From the NCBI GenBank assembly GCA_032158295.1, contig CM063243.1, positions 4,472,948 through 4,536,947 of the forward strand: a stretch of 64,000 nt of DNA, given 5' to 3'. Numbering within the stretch: position 1 is the stretch's first letter; the number at the start of each line of letters is the position of its first letter. Below the pieces are notes generated by a model that searched no databases, was not told where the DNA came from, and was given only the letters and a program-made list of their open reading frames with translations. This stretch comes from Pycnopodia helianthoides. Taxonomy: Eukaryota > Echinodermata > Asteroidea > Forcipulatida > Asteriidae. This document shows positions 10,568 to 21,226 of the stretch, one piece after another. The position numbers and the translations under genes were made by a program.

Positions 10568-11362
10568 GTAAATTTATAAACATTTGTACAAATACCAAGT
10601 AATATCAAACATGAATGGTTAGAAACAACTTCTTCTGATAAGATGTCTTGTCTTTAAGGATAACCTTCTCTTTTACTGGATGCTAAAGGTATAATATACA
10701 CGTAAATTAGCTGAATGTGTTTAAAGAAGAAATGCCATGTAATCTTTTGTAAGTTTGAACAACGACCCTTTTTTGGTTTAATCAGAATTTCGATCTGATA
10801 AAATATTTTTATTAAAACTATAATAGATGATTTGTTTTCTCCAATGATATCCCTTTTGTTAAAGAATAGTTAGTTTCTACACATACCTCCACATCAATAA
10901 TTCTGTTTTTTCAAACTCTACAACTCATGGTTCTACTTCAATCACCTTTTAATATACTTGAAAAACTAAGAAACAACATTAAATTCAAAAGTCAAAAAAT
11001 TAAAACTATACTCTATCAAAATAAATGTTTGCTTGATGTTAAGGTGCTAGGTCTTATTTTAAACAATTTGGCTTGAAAATTAAAATTCTAAATTGCTTTT
11101 GTATAGATTCAGCGAAAATCAGGCCGTAAAGCTTAAATGAAAAACAGATTTCATTTTATTTGTATTTTGAAGGAGTGCCATCTTTAGATAAAGTCTACCT
11201 GTCACAAAGATTAGATTCATGAGACCTGCAAGTGCCTAACATCAGCCCATTGTCTACCCATAACTAATTTAAATGTGAGAGGGTTACAAAAGAGGTATGT
11301 AAAATCCATGTAGGTTATACTACATTTTTTAACACTAACATCGAAAAGTGGGCTGTTTTTGC

Positions 11363-12603
11363 AGTTAATGTCTGTGCCCCCTGGGTTCTCCATTGGTGAC
11401 CGTGCCCCCCTTGGTTCCCCCATTGATGTCTGTGCCCCCCTGGGTTCCCCCATCATGATGTCTGTGACGGCCCTTGGTTCCCCCATTGATGTCCGTGTCC
11501 CCCTGGGTTTCCCCATTGATGTCCCCCATTGAGCTCCTCTGGGTTCCCCATCTGAAATCTGGTCTTTTCATAACAAAGAATACCAGAGTTCCGGCCCCCA
11601 TTGATGTCCAACCTCCCTGGGCTCCCCCATTAATGTCCAAGCCTCCTTGGGTTCCCCCATTGATGTCCAACCTCCCTGGGCTCCCCCATTAATGTCCAAG
11701 CCTCCTTGGGTTCCCCCATTGATGTCCCACCTCCCTGGGTTCCCCGTTGATGTCCGTGCCTCCTTGAGTTCCCCATTGATGTCCGTGCCCCCCTTGGTTC
11801 CCCAGTTAATGTCCGTGCCCCCTGGGTTCTCCATTGATGTCCGTGCCCCCTGGGTTCCCCCATTGATGTCCGTGCCTCCCTGGGTTCCCCCATTGATGTC
11901 CGTGTCCCCCTGGGTTTCCCCATTGATGTCCCCCATTGAGCTCCTCTGGGTTCCCCCATCTGAAATCTGGTCTTTTCATACAAAGAATACCAGGGTTCCC
12001 CCATTGATGTCCAACCTCAATGGGCTCCCCCATTAATGTCCAAGCCTCCTTGCGTTCCCCCATTGATGTCCGTCCCCCCCTGGTTCCCCAGTTAACTGCC
12101 GTGCCCCCTGGGTTCTCCATTGATGACAGTGCCCCCTTGGTTCCCCCATTGATTTCCGTGCCCCCCGGGTTCCCCCATTGATGTCATCGCTCCCTGGGTT
12201 CCCCCATTGATGTCCGTGCCCCCCTAGGTTCCCCAATTGATGTTTGGCCCCCCTGGGTTCCCATTGATGTCCGTGCCCCCCTGGCCGGGTTCCCCTTTGT
12301 CTTTGCCCCCCCCCTGCATGGGTCCCCCATCATGATGTCTGTTCCCCCCTAGGTTCCCCCATTGATTTCCGTGCCCCCCTGGGTTCCCCCATTGATGTCA
12401 TCGCTCCCTGGGTTCCCCCATTGATGTCCGTGCCCCCCTAGGTTCCCCAATTGATGTTTGGCCCCCCTGGGTTCCCATTGATGTCCGTGCCCCCCTGGCC
12501 GGGTTCCCCTTTAATGTCCGTGCCTCCCTGGGTTCCCCCATTGATGTCCGTGTCCCCCTGGGTTTCCCCATTGATGTCCCCCATTGAGCTTCTCTGGGTT
12601 CCG
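11363..12603. repeat. 30-bp C-rich minisatellite, array III (about 1.24 kb)
   Basis: Same 30-bp unit as arrays I and II. The CATCTGAAATCTGGTCTTTT marker appears twice (about 11549 and 11958), showing that it is a copy of the higher-order unit of array II. It lies between the two copies of the 1.36-kb duplication and ends at the same MITE junction (TCCGCAGCGAATATGTCC) as array II. Confidence 0.95.
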
Positions 12604-12818
12604 CAGCGAATATGTCCATGCATAAAGAATAATCCCTAATAGGAATACAAGATCTGAGAAACGTTTCTGACAGAAATTTGAGAGGAATAAAAACTGACAT
12701 ATTTTTCCATAGCCACATTATTTTTGAGTTGAAATATTTCTCAAAATGCTTTATACTATCGAAAGTTGCTGTACTTTTAACTAAGTCAGTGATTACCAAT
12801 CGTGTACTTTCCCTTTAA
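12604..12818. mobile_element. Family-1 MITE fragment fused to minisatellite array III
   Basis: Same truncated MITE as at 10006, with the right terminus CGTGTACTTTCCCTTTAA and TTAA. It is part of the second copy of the segmental duplication. Confidence 0.75.
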
Positions 12819-13089
12819 TACACATCGGTGTGTGGGTTTTTATCACCGATGCGAATTTAACATCTATTAAAGAGTGATTAATTTAAAAACTTGGTAGTGT
12901 GGAGAGTGTTTTGAAGACAATAATTTATTGTGAAAAATTGCATGACCAACCACCCCCCAACAAAGTAACAAATAAAACCTTCCATTTTGAAATTATTTTG
13001 AATCACTGAATCAGTTCTTATATATTGATACAGAGACTTTTATTCCATAACATGATAAAAATTAAATCATTTGTTAATTTTGCTTTCAG

Positions 13090-13165
13090 AGCTAGAAAAG
13101 CTGAAATGAGATCCATCAACAAAGTAGGCCAAGATGATGTCTATGCACTGTACACTATGCACAAG
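13090..13165 (+). other. Exon-like block C2 (open in one frame)
   Basis: Same splice signals and length as block C1, reading ARKAEMRSINKVGQDDVYAL then YTMHK after one phase base. The donor is CACAAG|GTAAATTTAT. It is the copy nearest the candidate last exon at 14505. The persistence of an open frame in two copies is weak evidence of coding, because the duplication looks recent. Confidence 0.4.
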
Positions 13166-14504
13166 GTAAATTTATAAACATTTGTACAAATACCAAGTAA
13201 TATCAAACATGAATGGTTAGAAACAACTTTTTCTGATAAGATGTCTTGTCTTTTAGGATAACCTTCTCTTTTACTGGATGCTAAAGGTATAATATACACG
13301 TAAATTAGCTGAATGTGTTTAAAGAAGAAATGCCATGTAATCTTTTGTAAGTTTGAACAACGACCCTTTTTTGGTTTAATCAGAATTTCGATCTGATAAA
13401 ATATTTTTATTAAAACTATAATAGATGATTTGTTTTCTCCAATGATATCCCTTTTGTTAAAGAATAGTTAGTTTCTACACATACCTCCACATCAATAATT
13501 CTGTTTTTTTCAAACTCTACAACTCATGGTTCTACTTCAATCACCTTTTAATATACTTGAAAAACTAAGAAACAACATTAAATTCAAAAGTCAAAAAATT
13601 AAAACTATACTCTATCAAAATAAATGTTTGCTTGATGTTAAGGTGCTAGGTCTTATTTTAAACAATTTGGCTTGAAAATTAAAATTCTAAATTGCTTTTG
13701 TATAGATTCAGCGAAAATCAGGCCGTAAAGCTTAAATGAAAAACAGATTTCATTTTATTTGTATTTTGAAGGAGTGCCATCTTTAGATAAAGTCTACCTG
13801 TCACGAAGATTAGATTCATGAGACCTGCAAATGCCTAACATCAGCCCATTGTCTACCCATAACTAATTTAAATGTGAGGGGGTTACAAAAGAGGTATGTA
13901 AAATCCATGTAGGTTATACTACATTTTTTAACACTAACATCGAAAAGTGGGCTGTTTTTGCAGCACAATACAAACAGCACCCCTACGCCACATACCACAA
14001 CATTTTGGGGACATCATGCGGGCACCAGCCTAACCCATATGAGTGGTTATCCCTACAGATTGATTACAGATTTGAAATTGAAAACATGTTTTTATTAACA
14101 AAACTTCTTTAGTATTAAATTAATTCAAAATAAATATTAAGAAATCAATAAGCTTTTAATTACAAACCAACGATATTCCTCCTCCAAACTGTTTTTACCT
14201 CAAGTAAAAATTGGAATAGAACGTTTTTGCATCATAAGATGAAATAATAAAGAAACAGAGAGTTCGCTGCACTTCTGACCAAAAACACCTATCAATTTTT
14301 AGTTAGGATAGGCCTATTACCATTTAGGCAAATCAGATTCGATGCAAATTAAGGTAGATGTACTTTGTACAATTTGAATTGAACAAATTAATTTTCTTAA
14401 AAATTAATACCACCAGGGGGAGGGCCAGTTCTTTTGGAATTTCCCTTTGTTCATGTCCCCTAATGTGTTACCTCTGTACAAATGTTTTCTTTAACCTTTC
14501 ACAG
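13166..14504. other. Intron-like DNA downstream of block C2
   Basis: The first about 800 bases belong to the segmental duplication; the rest is AT-rich single-copy sequence with a TTAACCTTTCACAG acceptor-like end at 14491-14504. No other feature is seen. Confidence 0.35.
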
Positions 14505-14540
14505 CATGAGAAAACTGATGTCATACAGCCAAGTGTGTAG
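14505..14540 (+). other. Candidate terminal coding segment
   Basis: Follows TTTCTTTAACCTTTCACAG, a good polypyrimidine tract and AG. Read in phase 0 it gives HEKTDVIQPSV and then TAG at 14538-14540. This is in register with the phase-0 end of blocks C1 and C2 (…YTMHK). No AATAAA is obvious in the next few hundred bases. The support is only the splice signal and the compatible phase. Confidence 0.3.
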
Positions 14541-15090
14541 CGAATAACTTTCACTACAGTCTTGAAGACTTCAGAGTTTGAGGATAGCAACTCATAATGG
14601 AAACATCAAATGTTTCATGGATAAACAACCAACCAACTTATTGACTTCTTTTGTAAGATTGTAGAAATGTTGAATAATGATGTCAAGTACATCCCTGATG
14701 CAATTATTACATCTACATAAATACTCTATACCTGGTCAGCTCAGAACTGTAAGGTCGTGAGTGCAGTTTGCATGAATTTCGTAAAATTGGTTTTGCTTAT
14801 TTTGGAGCTCCTGTAAAATGGAGTTTATTGATCAAGTATGGTCCCCAAAAATTTGGCAAAACAAAGAGTTCATTTCTCTACTGAAGAAAAACATTTTTTT
14901 GTGGATTTGGAATCATTGCTTTCAAATTTAAACTCCTAACATTCTTTTGATCATTTCGGATAAGAAATTGCAATTAACGACCTTACAGCAATGAGCCAAT
15001 GGTTTATTCTTAATTACAGAGGCATATATACATGATGGACAAAGATCATATCAGTAAATTAATATTAGTTTTAAGTCCAAAGCTTACATT
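14541..15090. other. AT-rich sequence, nothing recognised
   Basis: Possible 3' UTR of the exon-like chain or intergenic DNA. No repeats or inverted termini are seen before the element at 15091. Confidence 0.35.
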
Positions 15091-15325
15091 TGTGATGCGA
15101 TCAAGCTAAATGAGTCTTTTGTCAGTAAATGCATTATTGAATAACAAGCCAAATTACATTTCTATATATCTCTTGGTGTTTTGACTTCCATAACTTTTGA
15201 ACCAAAGGTGGTATCAACACGGGGATTTCATATCCTTAACGCTGAGATTTTACTTCTTTTAAATAGATGAAGAAAAAAAATTGACAGGGGTCGACAAAAG
15301 ACTCATTTAGCTTGATCGCATCACA
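15091..15325. mobile_element. MITE or foldback element with perfect 33-bp terminal inverted repeats
   Basis: Bases 15091-15123 (beginning TGTGATGCGATCAAGC) are the exact inverse complement of 15293-15325. The element is 235 bases with an interior that has no coding capacity. No mismatch between arms suggests either recent insertion or arm correction. Target-site duplication is not clear, so I do not assign a superfamily. Confidence 0.85.
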
Positions 15326-15886
15326 TTTTATGAAAAGGATATCCTTTCCCAGTTCGGTCTTACAGCAACAAAACTAGGGTAAACATTAGGGGGCATAAGT
15401 GGGTGCACCATTTTTGCTCGGGGGGGGGGGGTGCGCATTTCTTGCAAATCAGACTGTATTTTTTGTTCACATTTTTCTTAAACAAGCCCTTTTTCAGCGC
15501 TCTATATAATCGTTAACTATTTTTTTTATAAGATAATCTAATCTGACCTGAACAAATATAATATCTGCCTGTAAATAGAACAACGGTTTTTAAAACAATG
15601 AAAGTACTACATTAAAGCTTATACAATGTAACAGACTATTCAAGTAATTTTTTATCATGAAAGGCCAGATTTTAAATTCGGGGTTGGGCACAGACATTGA
15701 GATTTTGTTATTTACCTTGAAAGCTACGATTCTTTTCCAAAGAACAGAGAGAGAGAAAATGTTCTAAATGGTGACATGGAAATCTTAAATTAGTCCCTGG
15801 GGTCAACTGTTGACCTTTACACAATGGTAAATGCCAATATTTTGTTGTGCTAGAAAGCAGGTCTCATTTTTGATTAATAAAAACCA
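15326..15886. other. Spacer with G11 run
   Basis: AT-rich sequence apart from a G run near 15421-15431. No gene-like signal is seen. Confidence 0.35.
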
Positions 15887-17057
15887 TGACTGTTCACAGA
15901 ATATCTGAAAACATGTTTGTTATAGTTTCTGAAGAAAAATTCAGAACTTGACAATTTTACAGGTTAAGTAGATGAATTTACTTTTGCAAAAAGCATTACT
16001 TGGTACTTGATTCCTTTAAAAAACCTAAATTAAACAAAGCACAATTTTAAAAACATTTACACAAAAGTCAATAGTCCTGTGAATGTTTAACCTTTTCTTG
16101 GCTATACAGATGGTAAATAACGTACCAAGAAATTTTGGGGTTTTCCTGGGTAATGTCAGGTTGCATTATGATTATCCAAAATCAAAACCATGAATGTGCA
16201 CAGATTGTCTAAAAAACAGACATCTTTGTAATAGTTTCTTTAAATAAATACCTAAATAGATGACAGTTTTACAGGTTGAGTTAAATGTATTCACTTTTGC
16301 AAAAACAAATTTGATCTTTTAAATACCATAAAAAAGGAATAGTTTTTAAAAACTTGCCACCTAAATCTGTATGTAAAAACCTTCCACAAAATGGAAAAAA
16401 AGTTTTTCTTTTTCAGGCTAGTTCAAGTACAAATTGACATTAAAGTTATTGTTCTTATCTGATAATAAAAAATTGTGTTTATATAGTGTTACTTGGAGTT
16501 ATCAAATTAAATCATTCTTTAAATATAGCTAGAAATCTCTTTCATTCCCTTATTTTATGTGCTATTATTGTCGAAATAATGTTGACGATTAAAACTATTA
16601 AGCACAATAGGAGCTTATTAGAAATACAATATAAATTCATTTGAGCAAAGTTTGAACTCTAGCTCTTTTGCAAAAACAAGTTTGATCTTTTTAAATACCA
16701 TAAAAAAGGAATAGTTTTTAAAAACTTACCACCCAAATCAGTAGTTTTTATCTAAAATGTACAAACCTTCCACAAAATGGAAAAACAATTTTTTTCTTTT
16801 TCAGGCTAGTTCAAGTACAAATTTACATTAAAGTTATTGTTCTTATGCTGATAATAAAAAAATTGTGATTATATAGTGATGTTTGGAGTTATCAAATAAA
16901 ATGATTCTTTAAATATAGCAAGAAATCTCTTTCATTCCCTTATTTTATGTGCTATTATTGTCGAAATAATGTTGACGGTTAAAACTATTAAGCACGATAG
17001 GAGCTTATTAGAAATACAATATAAATTCATTTGAGCAAAGTTTGAACTCTAGCTCTT
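15887..17057. repeat. Local tandem duplications (about 300 and 371 bp periods)
   Basis: 16294-16664 and 16665-17057 are direct tandem copies: both contain TTTTGCAAAAACAA-TTTGATC, GGCTAGTTCAAGTACAAATT, TTCCCTTATTTTATGTGCTA and end GAACTCTAGCTCTT. A looser older duplication relates about 15887-16010 to about 16187-16310 (AAACCATGA-TGT-CACAGA and TTTTACAGGTT-AGT). AT-rich, with no coding signal. Confidence 0.85.
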
Positions 17058-17695
17058 CTTTATCAACAAAACTCACTTTGGATATAAACTTGTCTTTTAA
17101 CCCTACCCCAACACAAAATTTCTTATGACGAAATCCAACCCTGTGCAAATTAAAATAGACTGGTTCCATTCAGTAAGCCAGGACATATTATCATGTAATA
17201 TATGAGTAGACAGGGAATCCAACCAAGATGGCTGCAGTAAAACATCTCTATATCCTCCTAATCCTTTTCCAGATTAGTGCTCTAATTAAAAAGCATAACA
17301 AGTATAATCCTTTTCATATGAATTTGTAAATACTAAAACTCCTTTAATCCATAAAGTACCACCCCAGTCATACCTTCAACACAAAAACCATACCCATGTC
17401 AAGCACTGTAACCCTTCTAGAATAAATAGTTCCATACCTTTAAATAAAAGCATGTCACCCATTCAATGTGAAATGAATAACACCTACAAAAAATAGACTA
17501 CCTTAACATTAAATTAAAACTTCCTTAAACATAGAAACATATAACAATTAATTAATACATTTATACCTTTAAATCAATGTTGCAAGACAGTTACGTATTC
17601 TTGTATTCCTTCAACTAAACTGTTCCTTAAAATCAATTCCACCGTACAGTGAAATCCCATGAACCTATACCCTCATAATGTTATTTTTTTTCTAC
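17058..17695. other. AT-rich spacer
   Basis: Composition shifts gradually to C/A-rich on the plus strand, with many CCTT and ACC triplets. No gene or element boundary is seen. Confidence 0.35.
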
Positions 17696-18370
17696 CCAGC
17701 ATCACCCTCCCAACCACACCCAATTCTGTACCTATCCAAGTAATTCCCATCTCCAGCTAGCCATTCCCTATCATAATGACTATTAGTCCATCTCCCCTAC
17801 CCCAAATCCAACCAGCTCATCATCAACCCACTCGTCAACTGACTGCCTGTCAACCACCCAGCCAAAAGCCAAAGTCCTCTACGCAGCCCGATCATCCCTT
17901 GCCAAGCCACCCATCATCCAGAAACATGACTACTAGTCCATCTCCCCTGCCATCATCCCAAGCCCTCAGCCCAATCCATCCAACTAACTGCCAAGCCCAT
18001 CAACCCTACCATCATCCAAAGCCCTCATCCCAACCAGCCTAGCCCAGCCCACTGGCCGACTGACTGTCCTGTGCAAGCTCCCAGCCCATCATCCCTACCA
18101 TCACCCCCAAGTCCTCAACCTGGCAGCCCAGACCACTGGCTAACTGACACTGACTGCCAAGCCCATCACCCCTACCATCACCCCAGCCCTCATCCCAACC
18201 AGCCCATCACCCCTACCATCACCCCAAGCCCTCATCCCAACCAGCCCAGCCCACTGGCCTACTGACTGCCCAGCAACCTCACAGCCCATCACCCCTGCCA
18301 TCATCCAAAGCCCACAGCCCACCCAGCTCAGCCCACTGGCTGACTGACTGCCCAGCAACCTCCCTGCCCC
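17696..18370. repeat. C/A-rich degenerate tandem repeat tract
   Basis: A strongly strand-asymmetric tract made of variants of CCCATCACCCCTACCATCA, CCAAGCCCTCATCCCAACC and AGCCCACTGGCTGACTGACTG in irregular order. The repeat period is loose (about 60-110 bases). Serine/proline/histidine-rich open frames of 64-88 codons in it are low-complexity products and show no domain. Confidence 0.75.
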
Positions 18371-18534
18371 CTCAGCACTTAGAAATTTTACTCCCCAATC
18401 TTATCTCCAAGGCCCTTGGTCAGCCCTCAGATCTGCCAAAAATCCAAGGGTATAGCCAGGGCAAAAATATTTCCAGAAAATTTTCTAAGTCTGGCCATTC
18501 TAATATTCATCAGGTCAAAAATCGTTATATTTTC

Positions 18535-18608
18535 ATGAAAGCTCAGTAGCAGAGCGGTGAGAGAGAGTGCATACTGAGCTGAAGGTACCAGGTTCAAGCC
18601 CTACCGAT
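18535..18608 (+). repeat. tRNA-like sequence, plus strand
   Basis: A-box match TAGCAGAGCGG (18547-18557) and B-box match GGTTCAAGCCC (18591-18601), spaced as in a tRNA gene. Acceptor-stem complementarity is absent, so this is a tRNA-derived element or pseudogene. It faces a second tRNA-like sequence of opposite strand about 50 bases downstream. Confidence 0.55.
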
Positions 18609-18657
18609 TTTTTCAAGAAATAAAAAAAAAGTCTTTTTTTACTGGTAAAAAAGGGCC

Positions 18658-18738
18658 TCACCAGGATTTGAACCCCCGAGCTCACAGCTCCAGAATTCTG
18701 GGAGCTGTGAGCTAGCCCGCTGGGCTAAATCGCCGCTT
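18658..18738 (-). repeat. tRNA-like sequence, minus strand, with an extended palindromic arm
   Basis: On the minus strand: A-box match TAGCCCAGCGG (18717-18727) and B-box match GGTTCAAATCC (18664-18674). The acceptor stem halves do not pair. Between the boxes, where a tRNA has its anticodon and variable arms, lies a near-perfect palindrome: AGCTCACAGCTCC, then AGAATTCT, then GGGAGCTGTGAGCT (about 18679-18713). It is therefore not a standard tRNA gene. Confidence 0.55.
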
Positions 18739-18739
18739 G

Positions 18740-18905
18740 AAAAAAATCGCTCGGACGTTATATATATACCTTAGGATGGATAGGTCAAAAAAAAAATTAT
18801 AATAATTCGCACCCTTTGACCTATGACCTAAACCTTAGGATGGATAGGTCAACCCAAAAAATTAAAATAAGATGCACCCTTTGACCTTTGACCTATGACC
18901 TTTGC
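18740..18905. repeat. Short tandem repeat carrying nuclear-receptor half-sites
   Basis: Two copies of a roughly 65-base unit (CCTTAGGATGGATAGGTCAA ... CACCCTTTGACCTATGACCT). The second ends with TGACCT at 18882-18887, 18889-18894 and 18896-18901, three half-sites spaced by one base; the first has two, at 18817-18822 and 18824-18829. On the minus strand these are AGGTCA direct repeats of DR1 spacing, the preferred arrangement of HNF4, RXR and COUP-TF type receptors. Regulatory function is not shown. Confidence 0.6.
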
Positions 18906-19415
18906 AAGGAGAGGAAAAAGATAATGAAGACATGTGTGTTGTGTCTGTTGAAAAATAGTTTATTCGTAGAACAAAACCATATACTAAATAAGAAACGCAT
19001 TTAACGAGTACAAGTAAAGACTACAAAGCATAATAAGTAACACTTTAACATTAGAAAACTAAAGCTTAAATAATTTTAAAACCATTTAAAAGAGCTATTG
19101 ATCATTTATTTGAAGTCAAATCAAATGGACCGTATTTTTGACCACATGAGGGCGCTTTCAACGCTTATCTTTTTTAGACTACCCGTATGTTGTTTCTTGT
19201 AAAAGAAAAAGGCCAAACAACAAGAAAAAAACCCAGTTCGTTTAACTGTTTTGTCTAAAGTTAACTTGGTTCACACATGCGATAAAAAATACTGCAAATT
19301 GCTCAAACATTGGTTACTGGTCTTCCCTGTCAAAGTGTCGATGTTTTTTTAAGCGAAAATAAGATGCGTAGTCTCAAAATGAACAAAATAAACTATTACT
19401 GTAATTGCAACAGTT

Positions 19416-19589
19416 CAGTGGCGTAACCAGGGAGGAGGGGGATTGGGGTTGGGTAGGAGACCCCCCATTATGCCCCCCATCAAAATTTGGAAAAGTGCAC
19501 AACAGAATGGTTTGATACATGAAGTAACCCCCCCCCCCATTATGTCTTTGCTCCGATTGCCCCCATGGAAGTGTCTAATTATGCCACTG
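19416..19589. mobile_element. hAT-like MITE, copy 1
   Basis: Terminal inverted repeats CAGTGGCGTAACCAGG and (inverse complement of right end) CAGTGGCATAATTAGA. The 8-base flanks are CAACAGTT on the left and CAACATTT on the right, one mismatch, the size expected for hAT target duplications. 174 bases, no transposase. The interior contains C-rich patches and ATGGTTTGATACATGAAGTA. Confidence 0.8.
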
Positions 19590-19916
19590 CAACATTTATA
19601 CTTTAGAATGCTGTTAACCGTATGTTTGACCACATGAATCGCTTTCAACAACAAATTTTGTTGCATCACAGTTACAGTCTTATCTTATTTTGACCGCCTG
19701 TCTTGTATAAAAGGCACAAAAAAGAAAAGAAAAAAGGAATTCAGTTTTTCATAATACAAATTTGGCTCACACATTCCCTCACGTGGTCAAAAATACTGCA
19801 AATTGCTCAAACATAAGTAACTTGTTTTCCTTATTAAAGTTTCAAATCTTTTTAAGCCTAATAAATAAGATGCGTTAACTCAAATTAAACAATATAAAAT
19901 ATTCATTGCAACATTT

Positions 19917-20096
19917 CAGTGGCATAACCAGGGAGGGGTCGGGTAGGAGAACCCTCCATTCAGAATTCTTGCCCCCCCCCCATATAAGATCGAAAAAGTG
20001 CACAAAAAAGGGGTTAGATACATGAAGTAGCCCCTCCCCCATTATGTCTCCCCCCCTGATTGCCCCCCCCTTCGAAAGTGTCTGGTTATGCCACTG
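19917..20096. mobile_element. hAT-like MITE, copy 2
   Basis: Inverted ends CAGTGGCATAACCAGG and CAGTGGCATAACCAGA. Flanking octamers are CAACATTT on the left and CAACAGTT on the right, the mirror of copy 1. 180 bases, non-coding. Confidence 0.8.
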
Positions 20097-20105
20097 CAAC
20101 AGTTA

Positions 20106-21226
20106 TACTATGCAATCCTGTTAACAGATAAAAACACTCATTATTTGCTGTAAAATAGTATCAAAATTTTGCAATCTTTTATCAAAGGTAGGATAAATTC
20201 AGCAACCCCCCCCCCTCCGATTTAACCTCGGCAGGGTTTAAAATACTTTATTTCAATTCATAATATCAAGGTATACTTTTATTGTATTTATTTACTACCA
20301 AATTAAGTTATATGTGACACACTGATTTCACTAACTTCACTGCAACTGGGATAATCATTTCTTTACTTTCTTATCACAGTTCTAATGTTAAAATGATACT
20401 TTTCTGAAGCGAGGCTGCTTTTCTGCATGGCTTTAATAGAGGCATCGTTTGCGTACAATCTCTGCAGCGCCCGTTAATTAATACCACAACACGACTTTTT
20501 GTTTCACCGACGTCACTCAAGATTTTACGTACTTGAAAGTGATAGCCCAATTTATAATTTTCCTAGTTTCATTTTATCAATGAAGTTAATTAATTCCTAG
20601 TTATAATTTATTACTACTTCATTAATTTCTTATTTAAATGTGGTGCACATACTGGAAACTGTCGTTAAAAAAACAGTTTCAAATTCTTGTTAGTGATGCA
20701 CAAAATAACAAGTAGGCGAGTTTATTTCCAACATAAAACTTGTCATGACTTAAAATGCTATTGTAATAATTGCAATTATTTAAGTACTTTAATCTTTGTT
20801 GTAATAAACAAAATACTACAAGGGGTTTGAGTTTAGATCCTCAAGCAAGTAATTCATGTAATATATATATAATAAGATTAATGATAAATGATCTTGTTAG
20901 AAAAGTCCTAAGATACTTTGTTAGATACTTTGAACTGTTGATAGTTATTAGTTTGTTTCACTGAGAAAGTTAGAAAATAATCCATTGGTAATAAGTTTCA
21001 TCAATTTAAGTAAAAATCACAATTACAAAAGAACTAAAGTTACAAGGACGTGTGCTCACTGATTTTAAAGTTCATCAAGTGAATTTTGATATAAATGTTA
21101 GTAATCTTACTATTGATAAGTTATCTTGTCAGAAAAATCTTAAGAGAACATTATGTTAGATAATTTGTACGGTTGAGAGTAATTTGTTTAAGTAATCCAT
21201 TTGCATGTACATGTAGGTCTATCTAA
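20106..21226. other. AT-rich sequence with a short CpG-bearing patch
   Basis: About 20400-20530 is richer in CpG (GAAGCGAGGCTGCT, GCAGCGCCCG, CACGAC, CGACGTCAC) than its surroundings; the GAAGCGAGGCTGC string recurs inverted near 23066-23080. No frame or splice signal supports an exon. Confidence 0.3.

Larger units (their letters stand above)
10006..11364. repeat. Segmental duplication, copy 1 (about 1.36 kb)
   Basis: Near identical to 12604-13962 from the MITE fragment, through the exon-like block C and its downstream intron, to GGGCTGTTTTTGCAG, after which copy 1 runs into minisatellite array III and copy 2 into unique sequence. Differences seen are a few substitutions (for example CCTAGATG against CCAAGATG in block C) and changes in C or T run length. 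The period of the tandem duplication is about 2.6 kb. Confidence 0.9.
12604..13962. repeat. Segmental duplication, copy 2 (about 1.36 kb)
   Basis: Second copy of 10006-11364. After GGGCTGTTTTTGCAG at its end the sequence is CACAATACAAACAGC, not minisatellite, so this side most likely shows the original flank and the minisatellite in copy 1 marks the duplication joint. Confidence 0.9.
19125..20105. repeat. About 500-bp tandem duplication containing two hAT-like MITEs
   Basis: 19125-19605 and 19625-20105 share order and sequence: GACCACATGA, GGCTCACACAT or GGTTCACACAT, AAAAATACTGCAAATTGCTC, AATAAGATGCGT and the embedded MITE. Divergence is substantial, so the duplication is old. Confidence 0.8.

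Noticed and set aside
3314..12603. CRISPR-like array because of regular 30-bp repeats
   Set aside because: There are no unique spacers; units are contiguous minisatellite copies in a metazoan genome.
17776..18265. Serine/proline-rich open frames as a possible secreted or mucin-like protein
   Set aside because: The tract is a degenerate C/A-rich tandem repeat; frames have no signal peptide, splice context or stable repeat phase.
18535..18738. Two functional tRNA genes
   Set aside because: A and B boxes are present but acceptor stems do not pair and no standard anticodon arm forms.
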